Source: JAIQFF01 sp963788505 (GTDB lineage: Bacteria; Acidobacteriota; Terriglobia; Terriglobales; Acidobacteriaceae). From it: DNA of 64,000 nt. The DNA is taken from positions 186,001 to 250,000 of the forward strand of contig CAWBGY010000006.1 of assembly GCA_963788505.1 (NCBI GenBank), in the 5' to 3' direction. Positions within the stretch are counted from its first letter, which is position 1. Each line of letters starts with the position of its first letter. Below, in pieces: positions 8,408 through 17,700 of this stretch. The notes below the pieces were generated by a model. The model saw nothing but the letters and a program-made list of their open reading frames with translations, was not told the origin of the DNA and did not search any database. Made by a program: the position numbers and the translations under genes.

Positions 8408-8839
8408 ATGCCGGCTGGGTTCTCCGAGCGCTGTGATGCTATCGAAGAGTGCTACGAGTTCATGCTGGCCTACGCCGGGCAAGGGCTGCCCAGCGACCAG
8501 GGCAGCCAGTCGGGCGGACAACTCCGCGATTTCATGGGTCGCGCCGTCAATGCCCTGGCTGGCATCGCCGAATGCTGTACTGAGGCCGTCCATGTCAATG
8601 ACGAAGGGCTCGAACCGGCGGGAAAATATCAGGCTTTCATTGCCGTGCTGGACCGCGACGCCCACGACTCACTGGCTGCCCTCGAGCTGGTCCTGGCCCA
8701 ACCCGTAATCAGCTCTCAGGTGATTGATAATCTGAACGCGTCAATCCATCTCCGCGCGCTGCTGACCGACCTGTTTCTCATCGATGAGATTCTGAAGACC
8801 CAACTTAAACCCAAGCCGGTCGTCCCCAGCTCCAGGTAG
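8408..8839 (+). CDS. Unrecognised protein, last gene of the molybdenum hydroxylase operon
   Basis: The 143-residue product is acidic and helical, without a signal peptide or membrane segment. It starts 3 bp after the cytochrome b stop codon, so it is almost certainly co-transcribed. Two adjacent cysteines (AECCTEA) and a helical bundle pattern (ERCDAIEECYEFMLAYAGQGL; YQAFIAVLDRDAHDSLAALELVL) are the visible features. Operon position would allow an assembly or maturation role for the hydroxylase, comparable to the dedicated chaperones of molybdoenzymes, but no family signature confirms this. Confidence 0.7.
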   Translation: MPAGFSERCDAIEECYEFMLAYAGQGLPSDQGSQSGGQLRDFMGRAVNALAGIAECCTEAVHVNDEGLEPAGKYQAFIAVLDRDAHDSLAALELVLAQPVISSQVIDNLNASIHLRALLTDLFLIDEILKTQLKPKPVVPSSR

Positions 8840-9051
8840 GACAGCAGCGACGAATTTTCGCGGTCGCGGCCTGGGACCGCCGAATCAACAGGTTCTGAGC
8901 CCCGGGGGCGTTCAGCGCTGGCTTGAACCGCCGCTATACTCAAGCAAACGAACCAGTTTGTCGTATCCGGGGACCGTGATAGCCTGACTCTGCTGCGAAT
9001 TCCGGGGCGGTTCGAGCGATCTCCACGGGTGCGCAGGATGAGCCGCCCCCA

Positions 9052-9828
9052 ATGCCAACCGATCCCAGACCCGCCAAAGTACCTGCAGACCATAGTACCG
9101 AAGGCACTTTCGAGGCAGGGCCGGAGGCGGTCGAGGCGCAACTTTCGTCCGCTGCAGGGGTTGAATCTGGTGTGAGCAGCGTAGCCATGGATCGCGGGTT
9201 GCTTGCCATGGGCGTGTCGCAGCCGGCGGCATCCGACGCCGGTGCGGGTGTGTCCGGCGAAGGGCGGAGCGACGCCGAAATCATGCTGCAGGTGAAGGCC
9301 GGCGATGATTCGGCTTTCGCCTACCTGGTGCAGAAGTACCGCCGGCCCATGATGAGCTTCATGTTCCGCATGACCCACAGCAACGCGGTTGCCGAGGACC
9401 TGGCGCAGGAAGTTTTTCTGCGCGTTTACCGCTCCCGCGAAAGCTATGAGGCCAGCGCCAAGTTCACCACCTGGCTGTATCGCATCGCCACCAATCTCGC
9501 GGTGAATCATGCCCGCGACACGCGCCACGAGCGGCCCGAGAATACGGCCAGCCTGGACGAACCGGACGAGAACGGACAGACGCTGGACTTGCCGGACCGG
9601 ACGCCGGGCGCGGAAGAAATGATTGTCCGGCGGGAGCGCGTGGCCGCCATTCGCCAACGGGTGCAGGCGCTGCCGGAGCGGCAGAGAATCGCGGTGGTGA
9701 TGCATAAGTATCAGCAGATGGAGTATCGGCAGATTGCCGATGTCTTGAAGCTGAGCGAATCCGCCACCAAGTCGTTGCTGTTTCGCGCTTACGAAACGCT
9801 GCGCGAACAGCTCAAAGAGTTCGTGTAA
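9052..9828 (+). CDS. ECF-type RNA polymerase sigma factor
   Basis: The product has sigma-70 region 2 (SAFAYLVQKYRRPMMSFMFR; AEDLAQEVFLRVYR; FTTWLYRIATNLAVNHARD) and region 4 (LPERQRIAVVMHKYQQMEY and LSESATKSLLFRAYETLRE), without regions 1 and 3, as in extracytoplasmic-function sigma factors. About 75 residues precede region 2, longer than usual. Internal starts near 9187 (MDRGLLAMG) would give a more typical length, so the start is uncertain. The next gene, 11 bp downstream, encodes a zinc-finger anti-sigma factor, which is the normal pairing for an RpoE-like regulator that answers envelope stress. Target genes are not known. Confidence 0.93.
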   Translation: MPTDPRPAKVPADHSTEGTFEAGPEAVEAQLSSAAGVESGVSSVAMDRGLLAMGVSQPAASDAGAGVSGEGRSDAEIMLQVKAGDDSAFAYLVQKYRRPMMSFMFRMTHSNAVAEDLAQEVFLRVYRSRESYEASAKFTTWLYRIATNLAVNHARDTRHERPENTASLDEPDENGQTLDLPDRTPGAEEMIVRRERVAAIRQRVQALPERQRIAVVMHKYQQMEYRQIADVLKLSESATKSLLFRAYETLREQLKEFV

Positions 9829-9839
9829 AGGAAGCAGTT

Positions 9840-10337
9840 ATGAAGTGCAATGAAACCCGTGAAGTGCTGCCGGACCTGGCCGCCGGAATGACCCCGGTCA
9901 CACCCGAGGTCAAGGCCCATCTCGATTCTTGCGCGGAGTGCGCCGGCAAACTGGAGGCCTTCCGGCAGACCATGGCGCTGCTCGATGATTGGCAGGCGCC
10001 GGAACCGTCGCCCTATTTTGATGTCCGCCTGGGCGCGCGTTTGCGCGAGGAAAGCGCCAAGTCCTCTGCGGGCTGGCGGCGCTGGCTGCGCATGCCCGTG
10101 CTGGCCGCATCGTTTGCGCTGCTGATGGTGGTGAGCGTGAGCCTGGTCCGAATGAATAGTGGCGAGCGGGGAAACCATGCGACGCCGTCCGTGGCGGCAG
10201 TAGGACCGCAGGTCGCGGCCGAGCCCGGCACGGCCGTGGGAGATTTGCAGGCGCTGGAGAAAAATCAGAATCTGTACTCCGATTTCGATGTGCTCGATGA
10301 TCTGGCCGTGCAGGACGATGTGACCGCGAATCCGTAG
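9840..10337 (+). CDS. Anti-sigma factor with zinc-finger (HC2-type) and one membrane segment
   Basis: The 165-residue product starts with a zinc-binding anti-sigma domain: C3, H27, C31 and C34, with HLDSCAEC giving the HxxxCxxC signature. A transmembrane helix follows (PVLAASFALLMVVSVSLV, about residues 85-102), then a periplasmic tail of about 60 residues. Such proteins hold the cognate ECF sigma factor at the membrane until a signal releases it. Location 11 bp after the sigma gene supports the partnership. The periplasmic tail is low complexity (AAVGPQVAAEPGTAVG) and ends in an acidic stretch; no sensor fold is recognisable. Confidence 0.88.
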   Translation: MKCNETREVLPDLAAGMTPVTPEVKAHLDSCAECAGKLEAFRQTMALLDDWQAPEPSPYFDVRLGARLREESAKSSAGWRRWLRMPVLAASFALLMVVSVSLVRMNSGERGNHATPSVAAVGPQVAAEPGTAVGDLQALEKNQNLYSDFDVLDDLAVQDDVTANP

Positions 10338-10437
10338 GCGCCTCTGCACCGTCCTTCGCAGCCATTCACGCGAATTCTTGGCGCACAGTCTTGATCTCAG
10401 TGGGCGAGGTGCAGGCGATCGGGAGAATCAGAAACAG

Positions 10438-11037
10438 GTGTCCGGATTGAAGTTCATCACGATATCAGTAGCCGCGGTGGCCCTGATGCTGGCGACCGCG
10501 GTTTCGCCGTGCGCGGCCCAGGGCCGGCTCGCCGAAAGAATGCAGGCACGGCGGGCGGCGCGCCAGGCCCGGTTGCAAGGCAATCACGCCGGACAGTGGC
10601 TGCGCCGCTACAAGGATCTCCCTCCCGATCAGCAGCAGAAAGCGCTGGAAAACGATCCCCAGTTCCGCAGCCTTCCGCCCGCGCGTCAGCAGATTCTAAG
10701 GGAGCGGTTGCAGCGTTTCAGCAGCCTCCCGCCGCAGCAGCAGGACCGCATCCTGCAGCGCATGGAGACCTGGGAACACTTGACTCCGGCACAGAAACAG
10801 CAGGCGCGGCAACTCTATTCGCAACTCAAGGAGCTGCCACCCGAGCGCCGGCAAAAATTGCGGACTGCGATTCGCGACCTCAGCGCCATGCCACCCGCCC
10901 AGCGTCAGCAGGTCATCGACTCCGACCGCTTCAAGAGCGAGTTCTCGCCGCAAGAACGGGGTCTCCTGAGCAGCGCTTCACAGCTGCCGCTGGCCCCGGC
11001 GGAGAATACCCCGAACGAACCCGCGCCGGAAGATTGA
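10438..11037 (+). CDS. Exported DUF3106-family protein
   Basis: The preferred start is GTG at 10438, directly before a signal peptide (LKFITISVAAVALMLATAVSPCAAQ); the same frame opens at 10378. The mature part is rich in glutamine, arginine and leucine and repeats a pattern of LPP..QQ and LPPERRQKL (five to six times), which is characteristic of DUF3106. The helices probably form an extended coiled structure in the periplasm. It follows the sigma/anti-sigma pair by about 100 bp; acidobacterial genomes often keep such a protein in this place, which suggests a link to envelope-stress sensing, as for the helical periplasmic CpxP/ZraP-type regulators. That link is inference. Confidence 0.78.
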   Translation: MSGLKFITISVAAVALMLATAVSPCAAQGRLAERMQARRAARQARLQGNHAGQWLRRYKDLPPDQQQKALENDPQFRSLPPARQQILRERLQRFSSLPPQQQDRILQRMETWEHLTPAQKQQARQLYSQLKELPPERRQKLRTAIRDLSAMPPAQRQQVIDSDRFKSEFSPQERGLLSSASQLPLAPAENTPNEPAPED

Positions 11038-11040
11038 AAA

Positions 11041-11111
11041 TGCAGGCGCGAGCGTCCTCGCTCGTGCGACAGCGCCACGGCCGAGCACGAGCGTGGACGC
11101 TCGCGCCTACA
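11041..11111. repeat. Hairpin-spacer-hairpin repeat, GCGAGCG family, copy 1
   Basis: Inverted arms of 17 bp (11041-11057 and 11095-11111) differ at one position. The arm reads tgcaggcgcgagcgtcc; within each half gcgagcg and cgctcg flank a tcct loop. The right end cctaca abuts the TAA stop of the SulP gene on the other strand. The DUF3106 stop is on the left side, so it lies between convergent genes. Copies: 12881, 19193 and 38658. Confidence 0.8.
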
Positions 11112-12827
11112 TTACTTTGCTCCCACGGCCGCGTCGGCTTCGATTTTCTCGAACACGGCTTCCGCCCGCAGCAGGGCTTCCTGAACGTTGGCGCAAATGT
11201 TCTCGCGGCCGACCACGTCTTCGAATTCTGCCTGATGAATCATCCTGGCGGGCTGCTCGCGGGCGCCGCACAATAAGAGCGTGCGTTTCGTGGCGTGCAG
11301 TTGTTTCGCTATCTCCTCGAGCGCGAAGATCCCGGTGGCGTCAATGGCAGTCATGTTCCGCAGTCGAATAATGACGATGGGCGGCAGCTGGTGCATCTTC
11401 TCCGTGATCACCCCGATTTTGTCGGTGGCGCCGAATAAAAATGGTCCATGAATGCGGAAGATGGTGGCGTAATAAGGGATGTCCTTGTCCTGCAATATGT
11501 GCAGGCGCCCGTCTTCTACGTAGTCCCCGGTCACTTGCAGGACGGTCGTGGTCTCGGCCACGCGAGCGATGAACAGCAGCGCGGCGAGTATCATCCCGGC
11601 CTCGACGGCTACCGTAAGATCAGCGAAGACGGTCAGCGTAAACGTGACCAGCCACACGCTGATGTCGGTTTTGGTCAGGCGCAACAACTGCGGGATCTCG
11701 GGCCACTCTCCCATGTTGTAAGACACGATCATCAGAATTCCAGCCAGCGTCGCCATGGGAATGTAGCTGGCCAAGGGCGCGGCAAAGAGCAAAATGCACA
11801 ACAGCGTAAGGGAATGGATCACGCCCGCGACCGGCGACTGCGCTCCCGAGCGGATACTAGTGGCGGTACGGGCGATGGCGCCCGTCGCCGGCAGGCCGCC
11901 AAACATCGGCGAGAAAATGTTGGCAACACCCTGTCCGATGAGTTCCACGTTGGGATTGTGGCGGTCGTTGCTCATGCGGTCGGAAACCACGGCCGACATC
12001 AGGGACTCGATGGCCCCCAGCATGGCGACGGTAAAGGCCGGTCCGAGCAGCCCATGGACCAGGCTCGCGTGCCAGTGCGGCAAGGCAAAATGGGGCAGCC
12101 CGCTGGGAATTCCGCCAAAGCGCGTCCCTATGGTTTCCACCGGCAGCTTGAGCAGGAAGGCGGCCACGGTTGCGCCCAGCATGGCGATGATCGCTCCCGG
12201 AATCCGGTTGGAAATGACGCGGCACACCACCATGACGGCCACGGTTCCAGCCGCCAGCAAGGTCGCAGTCAAAGAAAATGTTGGGGCCGCGTGGAAAAGG
12301 GCTTTCATCCGCAGCCAGAATTCGCTGGGGACCTTGGCCAGGTGCAGGCCGAAGAAATCTTTGATTTGCGTGCTGGCAATCAGCACCGCGATGCCATTGG
12401 TAAAGCCGATCACCACCGGCCGCGGAATAAACTTCACCGCGGTACCCATGCCGGTTGCGCCCAGCACGATCAGGATGGCTCCGGCCATGACGGTGCACAT
12501 GTACAGCCCGTCAATGCCGTGCACCGCGACGATTCCCGCGACCACGACTACGAAGGCGCCGGTGGGTCCGCCAATTTGAGTTTTCGATCCCCCCAGTGCA
12601 GAGATCAGAAAGCCGGTGACCACCGCGCAGTAAATGCCCGCCTGCGGGGTGAGCCCCGATGCGATGGCGAAGGCCATGGCCAGCGGCAGAGCGACCAGGC
12701 CGACCGTGATTCCGGCAATGACGTCTTTCAAAAACTTATTCAGACTGTATTCGCGCAGGCAGAGAACGGACTTGGGCAGCCAACGGTCGTCCAACTTTAG
12801 GGAAATGGCGGGCCACATATATACCAT
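11112..12827 (-). CDS. SulP-family inorganic anion transporter with STAS domain
   Basis: The 571-residue protein has about twelve hydrophobic segments and the SulP hallmark segments (DVIAGITVGLVALPLAMAFAIASGL; QIGGPTGAFVVVVAGIV), followed by a cytoplasmic STAS domain (VIIRLRNMTAIDATGIFALEEI). SulP proteins exchange or import sulfate, bicarbonate or related anions across the inner membrane; the exact substrate cannot be read here. ATG at 12827 or 12818 would both serve as start. It stands alone. GCGAGCG-family repeats lie on both sides, one touching its stop codon and one 54 bp upstream of its start. Confidence 0.93.
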   Translation of the reverse strand: MVYMWPAISLKLDDRWLPKSVLCLREYSLNKFLKDVIAGITVGLVALPLAMAFAIASGLTPQAGIYCAVVTGFLISALGGSKTQIGGPTGAFVVVVAGIVAVHGIDGLYMCTVMAGAILIVLGATGMGTAVKFIPRPVVIGFTNGIAVLIASTQIKDFFGLHLAKVPSEFWLRMKALFHAAPTFSLTATLLAAGTVAVMVVCRVISNRIPGAIIAMLGATVAAFLLKLPVETIGTRFGGIPSGLPHFALPHWHASLVHGLLGPAFTVAMLGAIESLMSAVVSDRMSNDRHNPNVELIGQGVANIFSPMFGGLPATGAIARTATSIRSGAQSPVAGVIHSLTLLCILLFAAPLASYIPMATLAGILMIVSYNMGEWPEIPQLLRLTKTDISVWLVTFTLTVFADLTVAVEAGMILAALLFIARVAETTTVLQVTGDYVEDGRLHILQDKDIPYYATIFRIHGPFLFGATDKIGVITEKMHQLPPIVIIRLRNMTAIDATGIFALEEIAKQLHATKRTLLLCGAREQPARMIHQAEFEDVVGRENICANVQEALLRAEAVFEKIEADAAVGAK

Positions 12828-12880
12828 TATGACAGTGGCGGAGCTTTCAACTGAGTGGCGAGTAAGGAACGAAAGTTACG

Positions 12881-13030
12881 ATGCAGGCGCGAGCGTCCCG
12901 CTCGTGCAGCCCCGGCACTGACCGCAACGGCGGCTGGCGCAGATGAAAGCGTTCGGTCTCAGGAATTGCGAGGGGGCACGTTTTCGGGCCGGTGGTGCTG
13001 CCGCACGCGCGAGGACGCTCGCGCCTACAT
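12881..13030. repeat. Hairpin-spacer-hairpin repeat, GCGAGCG family, copy 2
   Basis: The left arm atgcaggcgcgagcgtcc begins at 12881, and the right arm ggacgctcgcgcctacat ends at 13030. The spacer is about 100 bp, longer than in other copies. The right end overlaps gltX: its stop codon TAG lies inside the repeat terminus TGTAGG, so the final codon context of gltX comes from the repeat. Confidence 0.75.
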
Positions 13031-14524
13031 TCTGGTCATCGCTCGGGCAGCCAGCTCCTGCGTGGCTTTCAGGCGAGCGACGGTGCGGTCTTTGCCCAGG
13101 GCCATCATGACGGCGAACAGGCTGGGCGCGACACCCTGTCCGGTCAGCACGACGCGCGCGCCGTTGATCAGCGCGCCTGCTTTCATCTCTTTTTCCGCGG
13201 CGAAGTCGCGCAGCAGTCTTTCCGTTCCCGCTTCGGTGAAGGTTTCATCCGAGGCCGCGTAGCGTTCGCCCAGTTCCACCAGCATCTGGCGGACCCGTTC
13301 ATCGGCCAGAAATTTCTCCACCGCGGCGGGATCGGGTTGGAACGTGTCGGTGAAGAATGCGCGGAAGGAGGTGGCGAAGTCTTTCAGGCTGCGGGCCCGC
13401 GGCTTGAGCAGGTTGATGGTCGCGAGCAGCCAGTCGCGATCGGTATGCTCGGGCTCGAAGCCCGCCTTGTGCCATTCTCCCTGAACCAGCGGAAACAATT
13501 TTTCCGCCGGGTAGGCGCGAATGTATTCCGTGTTAAACCAGTCCAGCTTGGCGCGATCGAATACGGCGTTGGAATGCGAGATGCCATCCAGGTCGAAACG
13601 CTGGATCAGTTGCTGGTCGCCCAGAACTTCCGTCGACGCGCCGCCCGGCCCGGACTCCGGCGGGGTCCATCCCAGCAGCGCCAGAAAATTGCGGAAAGCT
13701 TCCGGCACAATGCCTTCGTCACGATAGGCGATCACGCTGGTGGCGCCGTGGCGTTTGCTCAGGCGCGTCTTGTCGGGGCCGAGGATCAACGGCACGTGGG
13801 CGAACACCGGCAGGGCGGCGCCCAGGGCCTGGTAGAGCAGAACCTGCTTGGGCGTGTTGGAAATGTGGTCCGCGCCGCGGATGATGTGGCTGATGCGCAT
13901 GTCCACATCATCGGTGACCACGCTCAGGTGATAGGTGGGAACGCCGTCGGAGCGCAGCAGCACGAAGTCTTCGAGTTCAGAATTGGCAAATTCCACCCGG
14001 CCAAAGACGGCATCGTCGAACGCGGTACTGCCACCCTCAGGCACCGCAAAGCGCACCGCGGCGGATTCTCCCGCGGCGCGTCTGCGGGCTCCTTCCTCGC
14101 GAGAACTTTTTCGGCAGATACCCTCGTAGCGGGGCGGACGACCCTCGGCGGCAGCAGCGGCGCGGCGCTGCTCCAGTTCCTGCCTGGTGCAGAAACAATA
14201 GTAGGCATGTCCGGAGGCCAACAGCCTGGCCGCGCTTTGGCGATACAGTTCCAGACGCTGGGTTTGATGGTAGGGACCCTCGTCCCAGTCGAGACCGAGC
14301 CAGCGCATGCCCTGCAAAATGCCGTCAACCATCTCTGCCGAAGAACGCTCGAGATCGGTGTCCTCGATGCGCAGGATGAGCGTGCCGCCGTGATGACGGG
14401 CGAACAGCCAGTTGAATAGAGCGGTGCGGGCGCCGCCCACGTGCAGGTAGCCGGTGGGCGAAGGCGCAAAACGAACGCGTGGGCCTGCCGGAGGGGCGGA
14501 GGACGGGCTGAAAGAGGGGGACAT
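13025..14524 (-). CDS. gltX: Glutamate--tRNA ligase
   Basis: This class I aminoacyl-tRNA synthetase of 499 residues charges tRNA-Glu (or tRNA-Glu and tRNA-Gln where the latter goes through amidation). The HIGH-type signature is FAPSPTGYLHVGG (H28-G31) and the KMSKS-type loop reads TRLSKRHG near residue 255. The cysteine-bearing YCFCTRQEL...GICRK segment matches the zinc-site region. Length fits the bacterial enzyme. The C-terminal helical anticodon domain is complete, and the stop TAG sits in the end of a dispersed repeat. Whether it is discriminating cannot be decided here. Confidence 0.96.
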   Translation of the reverse strand: MSPSFSPSSAPPAGPRVRFAPSPTGYLHVGGARTALFNWLFARHHGGTLILRIEDTDLERSSAEMVDGILQGMRWLGLDWDEGPYHQTQRLELYRQSAARLLASGHAYYCFCTRQELEQRRAAAAAEGRPPRYEGICRKSSREEGARRRAAGESAAVRFAVPEGGSTAFDDAVFGRVEFANSELEDFVLLRSDGVPTYHLSVVTDDVDMRISHIIRGADHISNTPKQVLLYQALGAALPVFAHVPLILGPDKTRLSKRHGATSVIAYRDEGIVPEAFRNFLALLGWTPPESGPGGASTEVLGDQQLIQRFDLDGISHSNAVFDRAKLDWFNTEYIRAYPAEKLFPLVQGEWHKAGFEPEHTDRDWLLATINLLKPRARSLKDFATSFRAFFTDTFQPDPAAVEKFLADERVRQMLVELGERYAASDETFTEAGTERLLRDFAAEKEMKAGALINGARVVLTGQGVAPSLFAVMMALGKDRTVARLKATQELAARAMTRM

Positions 14525-14741
14525 TACGAAAGGTCGTGTCCTGATGGTACGGGCTGAGGAAATGTAGCGTCAAGCGCCCGGAAGCCCTAAGTTCGATCCA
14601 ACTAGTTGATCCAGAAGAGGAATCCCCGGTTGACCACGGTTTGAGTCCGCTACAGAAGACTATTGTCTTGGCTGAATCGCTGTGAAACCATTGAGTGTTA
14701 GAAATTGCTCATCACTCTGGCTGAGGTAGCTGTTTCGCGCC

Positions 14742-17700
14742 ATGAACAGCGTCACAATTAGTTTGCTGGTAGTGCCGGCCGTGGTAGCCCTGCTGCTCTT
14801 TCTGGTTTTCACTTACCTCTACGAGCAGACCCGGCAGGACTACTTCCGCGCCTGGCAACTGGGCTGGGGAGCTTACACGCTCCACTATGTCCTGGATGCC
14901 TGGAGTGCGTTCCGCAATCCCTCCGCAGTGATATCGCTCCTGGCTTCGCTGCTTCTGGCGGCGATGGCGCTCTGCATATTCATCTCGACTCGCCTGATGC
15001 GAGAAAGATTCCGCCTGCGCTGGTACGACATTGCCGTGGGCCTCGCGGGAGCAGGCCTCAGCCTCTGGGATTTGAAGCAGCACATGTTGGGCGGGGTGTT
15101 TCATCCGGAACTTGTTTCCGACCCGCGCTTTCGCCTGGAAGTGGGCGTGGCCATGGTGCTGCTCTACTGTTCCTTTTTCTTTTACCGTTATGCGCACCGG
15201 AAGAATTCGCTGGCCTTCACCCTGCTGGCGATGGCCCTGGCGTTGTGGTCGGTGCTGATGCTGTTCGGACAATTCAGCAATTCCTACTTGCAGCTGTCCG
15301 ACCTGTTGGGGCCGATCCCACAGCTGGCGCTGGGCATCGCCATGGTGATGGTGCTGGCGGAAAACGAGCGCAGCGCGGTGCAGGAAAATGCGCTGGCTTT
15401 TTCAACTCTGGGCGTGGATCCCACGCGGCTGCTTTCAGCCGATGATCTGGTCCCCAGCATGCAAAGCATACTGGACCGGCTGGTTGCGCCCTTGCCCGCG
15501 GGCGGGGCCGTCATCTGCATCTCGGAGCGCTGGCGCGCCGTCCTGCCTTCGGTGCAGCGCGGTTTTTCCGCGGAGTTCCTGGGCAAGCTGGAGAAGAGCG
15601 GAGCGGGAGAGTACGTGTGCGAACTGGCCTACCGGCGGGGCGGATTTGTGACCTTTCGCAATGTGCCCGAAATGCCCGAGCCCTTGCCGGCTTTCCCCGG
15701 CGGCCGCTTCCTGCAATTCCGCGAGGTGCTGACCGAAGAACGCATTTACAACGTCACCGCCGTGAGCCTGCAGACCCGGGAGCACAATTTTGGCGTGATC
15801 CTGTTCCCGCATGCCGCGCGCCGGATGTTCGGTTCATCGAACCTGCGCCTGCTCATCGGACTGGCGCTGCAGATCGGTCTGACCCTGGAAAACTATGCGG
15901 TCATGCACGACGCCCAGCGTCGCACCAAGGAATTCGCCCTTCTCACCCAGATTGGACAGGCGATCAGCTCGCGGCTGGACCAGGATGAGATCCTGCGGAC
16001 CGTCCAGAAAGAGCTGGGCCAGATCTTCGACACCAGTGACTTCTACATCGCATTTCAGGAAGGCGATGAGATTCGTTTCGAACTGGAAGTCGAGAAAGGC
16101 GAGATCCAGCCCAAACGCTCACGCAAACTGACCAATGGCCTGACTGAGTTCATCATCCGCAGCGGCCAGCCGCTGGTGATTCGGGCCGACCTGGAAAAGG
16201 CGCGCGAGCGGCTGGGAGTCACCTTCATGCCGCCGCGGCCGGCCAAGTGCTTTTGTGGCGCGCCCATCCTGCTGGGAGGCAAGCCGACCGGCGTCATGGC
16301 TGCGCTGAACACGGAGCGCGAGTATGCCTTCGAGCAACGCGACCTGGAAGTGATGCAGACAGCGGCGGGACAGGTTTCGGTCGCGGTGGAGAACGCCCGG
16401 CTGTTCGCGGAGGAGCAACGGCGTTCCCGCCAGTTGGCCTTCCTGAACAATATTTCGAAGACCGCGATTTCGAGTGGGGATTCGGAGCAAATGATGGCCG
16501 ACATCGTCGGCCATATCCAGAAGAATTTCAGCTTCGACCATATCGGCATCGGCCTGCTCGACTACGACGCCAAGGAGATCGAAATCAAAGCCGAAGCCGG
16601 CATTACCGCACAATCCCTGGGTAAGCGCATCGCGCTCGGAGCGGGCATTCTCGGCCGCGTGGCCCGGAGCGGAGAAGCCGCTCTGGTCCAGACCACGAGC
16701 GAGGCCCAGCTGCAGGGGGTGCTGCCCGGATCGCGTTCGGTTCTGTGCATCCCGATTGCCTACGGAGAAAACTTTATCGGCGTCCTGAACGTGGAAAGCC
16801 AGAAAGAGGATGCCTTCACTCCGGCAGACCGGCTGATCATGAACACGCTGGCCGACCTGCTGGCCACCGCCCTGCATAACGCCAATGTGTTCCAGAAACT
16901 GCAGCAGCAATCCATCACCGACGGGCTCACGCTGATCAAGACGCGGCGGTTTTTCTTCGAGGCGCTCAGTTCGGAGCTGAAACGCGCCTCCCGCTCCGGA
17001 CGTCCCATCTCGGTGGTGTTGATGGACCTGGACAAATTCAAGAGCGTGAACGACACCAAGGGCCACCTGGAAGGCGATCTGGTGCTGACCCGCGTGGGAC
17101 GGCTTCTGGAACAGAAGTGCCGGCAATCGAACGTGGTGGCCCGTTACGGAGGCGACGAGTTCATCATTCTCATGCCGGAAACCGGCGTGGAGCAGGCCCA
17201 AGTCCTGGCCGAACGCCTGCGGCAGTGGATTTCCCAGGACACGATGCTGGCCGAGCATCACATCACCGGCAGCTTCGGGGTAGCCAGTTTCCCGGTGCAC
17301 GGATTCTCCATGGAAGATATTATCCGCGTCGCCGATGCGGGCATGTACGTCTCCAAGCGCAAGGGCGGCGACCTGGTTTCCACCGCCGAAGAGCTCACCG
17401 GAGGTGAGACCGCAGCGGTACGCCGCCAGATGATCTCCGGCTACATCGAAGGCTTCCTGCAACGCGAGCACACCGGTCCCGAGCACGTGGAGGAGCTCAT
17501 CACCACCCTGAAGAAGATGTGTGGTGACGAAATCCACACCGACCATATTCTGCGCGAGGCCATTGAGAGCCTGACCAACGCCGCGGAATCACGCGAACTG
17601 AACAGCGCGGGGCACGGCGAGATGGTGGCGCGATATAGTGAAATTATCGCTCGCTCTCTCGGGCTGGCTCCGGAGGAGATCAGCGACCTGGTCTTTGCCG

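Noticed and set aside
11448..12800. Long open frame on the plus strand opposite the SulP gene
   Set aside because: It is low-complexity (His/Gln/Arg-rich) and mirrors the codon structure of the SulP gene on the other strand, which has clear family motifs.
12992..14419. Long open frame on the plus strand opposite gltX
   Set aside because: It has no signature, whereas the minus strand encodes a complete glutamate-tRNA ligase.
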